Assembly (NCBI GenBank): GCA_050249615.1
Contig: JBFWQE010000098.1
Location: 1 to 20,491 of the forward strand
Source of the DNA: VFZN01 sp050249615
GTDB lineage: Bacteria; Acidobacteriota; Vicinamibacteria; Vicinamibacterales; UBA2999
Direction of reading: 5' to 3'
DNA: 20,491 bases
Shown here in pieces: positions 20,210-20,491 of this stretch. The notes below the pieces were generated by a model. The model saw nothing but the letters and a program-made list of their open reading frames with translations. It was not told the DNA's origin and did not search any database. Position numbers and translations under genes: made by a program. Every line of letters starts with the position of its first letter. Within the stretch, counting starts at the first letter, position 1.

Positions 20210-20491
20210 ATGACGCGATCGCTCCCGCTCGCCCTGCTGGTGGCCGGCCTCACGGCCTGCACCCCGGCGCCTCCCGAACAACTGACCGTCGACCAGGCCG
20301 CCGAGGCCCTCGGAGGTCGCGACCGGTTGCTCGGCATCCGGACGCTCGTGCTGTCGGGCGAGGGAACGCAGTGGAACCTCGGGCAGGACATGACCATCGA
20401 CGCGACGGGCCAGACCTTCGCGGTGACCGGGTACCGCCGCGCGATGGACCTGGCGGGTGGCCGGATGCGCATCGAGCAGACCCGGACGCCG
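20210..20491 (+). CDS. Lipoprotein, 5' part (possibly MBL-fold hydrolase family)
   Basis: Ninety-four codons, continuing beyond the right edge. The N-terminus is a lipoprotein signal (MTRSLPLALLVAGLTAC, C17), so the product is exported and lipid-anchored. The following segment, LTVDQAAEALGGRDRLLGIRTLVLSGEGTQWNLGQDMTIDATGQTFAVTGYRRAMDLAGGRMRIEQTRTP, resembles the N-terminal region of some acidobacterial MBL-fold hydrolases as I remember them; no catalytic motif is inside the window, so this is tentative. No ribosome site is visible and the promoter suggests a leaderless message. Confidence 0.7.
   Translation, partial: MTRSLPLALLVAGLTACTPAPPEQLTVDQAAEALGGRDRLLGIRTLVLSGEGTQWNLGQDMTIDATGQTFAVTGYRRAMDLAGGRMRIEQTRTP

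Overview
The window is a 20.5 kb piece of a GC-rich bacterial chromosome that looks like Acidobacteriota, probably class Vicinamibacteria. I infer this from overall character, not from a marker gene: very high GC, many secreted beta-propeller (NHL/YncE) proteins, a serine hydrolase, an ECF sigma factor paired with a small zinc-finger anti-sigma, and low-complexity intergenic repeats. I see no rRNA, tRNA, transposase, prophage gene or CRISPR array. Nineteen protein genes are supported; the last runs off the right edge.

Layout, left to right. (1) 1-115: a GGTTCTC array after the 3' end of a minus-strand MFS transporter/proline dehydrogenase pair (2292-116). (2) 2335-2823: a small plus-strand outer-membrane-type protein. 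(3) 4319-3069: a secreted NHL beta-propeller (minus), diverging from a HupE/UreJ-like membrane protein coupled to a hotdog thioesterase (4457-6282, plus). (4) 7699-6503: a second secreted NHL propeller; 9156-8083: a serine hydrolase, diverging from a tiny FmdB-type zinc ribbon (9191-9436). (5) 11101-9671: a c-type cytochrome fused to a YncE-like propeller. (6) 18024-11408: a compact minus-strand five-gene efflux operon, with an outer-membrane channel, lipoprotein adaptor, RND pump, UspA-like protein and a DUF2892/YgaP-like membrane protein, every junction overlapping by 4 nt or separated by 2 nt. (7) 18114-18994: an ECF sigma factor and its zinc-finger anti-sigma partner, divergent from the efflux operon. 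(8) 19971-19108: a GNAT acetyltransferase; 20210 to the edge: the start of a lipoprotein.

The most unusual content lies between the genes. Five elements (2834-3001, 6297-6497, 7772-8090, 9479-9659, 11157-11404) belong to one family. Each is bounded by about GTCCATTG on the left and about CAATGGAC on the right, is built from GATTGGC/CATTGGG-type 7-8-mers, and is an imperfect inverted repeat. One has a perfect 36-bp stem. A different inverted element made of ACACGAAGG-type words lies at 18937-19097, and two GGTTCTC arrays with an 8-nt period lie at 13-97 and 4380-4437. Every one of the 11 transcription-unit 3' ends that I can define abuts one of these elements, and several carry canonical G-quadruplex patterns. 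I know of no named family that matches. A role as bidirectional terminators or mRNA 3'-end structures, or a selfish MITE-like origin with insertion only tolerated at gene ends, are the two readings I consider most likely.
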